From Erwinia phyllosphaerae (GTDB taxonomy: Bacteria > Pseudomonadota > Gammaproteobacteria > Enterobacterales > Enterobacteriaceae), in the NCBI RefSeq assembly GCF_019132875.1, contig NZ_JAHSPF010000003.1, positions 186,001 through 250,000 of the forward strand: a stretch of 64,000 bases of DNA, written 5' to 3'. How positions within the stretch are numbered: position 1 is the stretch's first letter; each line of letters opens with the position of its first letter. Positions 63,721-64,000 of the stretch are shown in pieces. The translations under genes and the position numbers were made by a program. Under the pieces are notes generated by a model. That model made no database searches, was not told where the DNA came from, and saw only the letters and a list, made by a program, of their open reading frames with translations.

Positions 63721-64000
63721 TCAGGCAACAATAATATGCCCGTCTGCAAAAATATTTTGGTTTATCCCAACCAGGGTAACGCTGTTTTCGCCAAAGCTGA
63801 AGATGGCGTTTCCCTCATCAAACGTCAGGCTATTTTCCTCTGTTGCGCCAGCTACCCCCATAAATATCAGCTTGTCGCTGGCGTTATAGCCATACAGCAC
63901 GTCGTTACCAAAGTTGCCGGTGAACAGAAAACTGTTATCGCTGCCCTGGCTGTGGAGCGTATCATCGCCTTCACCGCCGACAAAAGTTGTTCCTCCTGTG
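63721..64000 (-). CDS. RTX-type secreted protein, C-terminus only
   Basis: The last 92 residues of a larger protein enter from the right edge; the stop is TGA at 63721-63723. Two RTX-like stretches are visible, VGGEGDDTLHS and NFGNDVLYGYNASD, with the GG-x-G-x-D type of calcium-binding turns. The end NIFADGHIIVA is a typical uncleaved type I secretion signal with hydrophobic tail. Together with the downstream ABC exporter and adaptor it is the secreted substrate. The activity of the protein (protease, lipase, adhesin) lies outside the window. Confidence 0.88.
   Translation of the reverse strand, partial: TGGTTFVGGEGDDTLHSQGSDNSFLFTGNFGNDVLYGYNASDKLIFMGVAGATEENSLTFDEGNAIFSFGENSVTLVGINQNIFADGHIIVA

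Overview
The window comes from an enterobacterial chromosome, most likely from the Erwiniaceae (Erwinia, Pantoea or a close relative). Gene order follows the E. coli dcm-vsr-yedA-yedI-yodC-dgcQ-yedP-dsrB-rcsA-fliRQPONMLKJIHGF/fliE-yedK-yedD-amyA-fliTSD-fliC-fliAZ-dcyD-tcyJLN region. Accessory cargo is inserted between these conserved blocks: a sugar-catabolism operon, glucosylglycerate synthesis, a chemoreceptor, a remnant prophage, flagellin glycosyltransferases and a type I secretion system. No rRNA, tRNA, insertion sequence or CRISPR array was seen.

Layout. (1) 1-5.1 kb: 3' part of queH, dcm and vsr (methylation and its mismatch repair), yedA, yedI and two small unknown genes. (2) 5.1-12.8 kb, accessory: an acyltransferase-SGNH protein, then a sigma-54 activator divergent from a sugar porter, an IolG-like dehydrogenase and a TIM-barrel isomerase. 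A good -24/-12 promoter and three palindromic upstream sites lie between activator and operon. (3) 12.9-20.6 kb: yodC, dgcQ, gpgS-mpgP, a candidate DsrA-type sRNA, a PMP3 peptide, dsrB, a chemoreceptor with its own sigma-28 promoter, and rcsA with a candidate RcsAB box. (4) 21.2-32.8 kb: the flagellar basal-body and export cluster fliR to fliF on the minus strand and fliE on the plus strand. FliO carries an unusual tandem repeat. (5) 32.8-43.3 kb, accessory: two decayed integrase relics around a DUF1493 gene pair, yedK, a lipoprotein, a small zinc-ribbon gene apparently starting at ATT, and a stripped prophage made only of a repressor, antiterminator Q, endolysin, holin, two spanins and a tail-spike/exopolysaccharide-depolymerase-like protein. 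A MASE1-GGDEF cyclase closes the region. (6) 43.7-49.7 kb: yedD, amyA, fliTSD and fliC, with sigma-28 promoters. (7) 49.8-55.8 kb: two glycosyltransferases next to a very short flagellin, a tandem-repeat array and an HNH nuclease. (8) 55.9-60.5 kb: fliA, fliZ and the D-cysteine/cystine operon dcyD-tcyJLN. (9) 60.6-64 kb: a type I secretion ABC exporter and adaptor, with the C-terminus of their RTX substrate at the window edge.

How the parts fit. Motility is the main theme: class II flagellar genes, the FliA-dependent fliC, fliD and chemoreceptor promoters, and likely flagellin glycosylation. Around it sit surface and stress controls (RcsA, two diguanylate cyclases, a candidate DsrA, a sigma-S-like promoter on the glucosylglycerate operon). 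The least explained parts are the sigma-54 sugar operon and the repressor-Q-lysis-spike module, which has no capsid, tail or replication genes and could be a domesticated lysis/release system.
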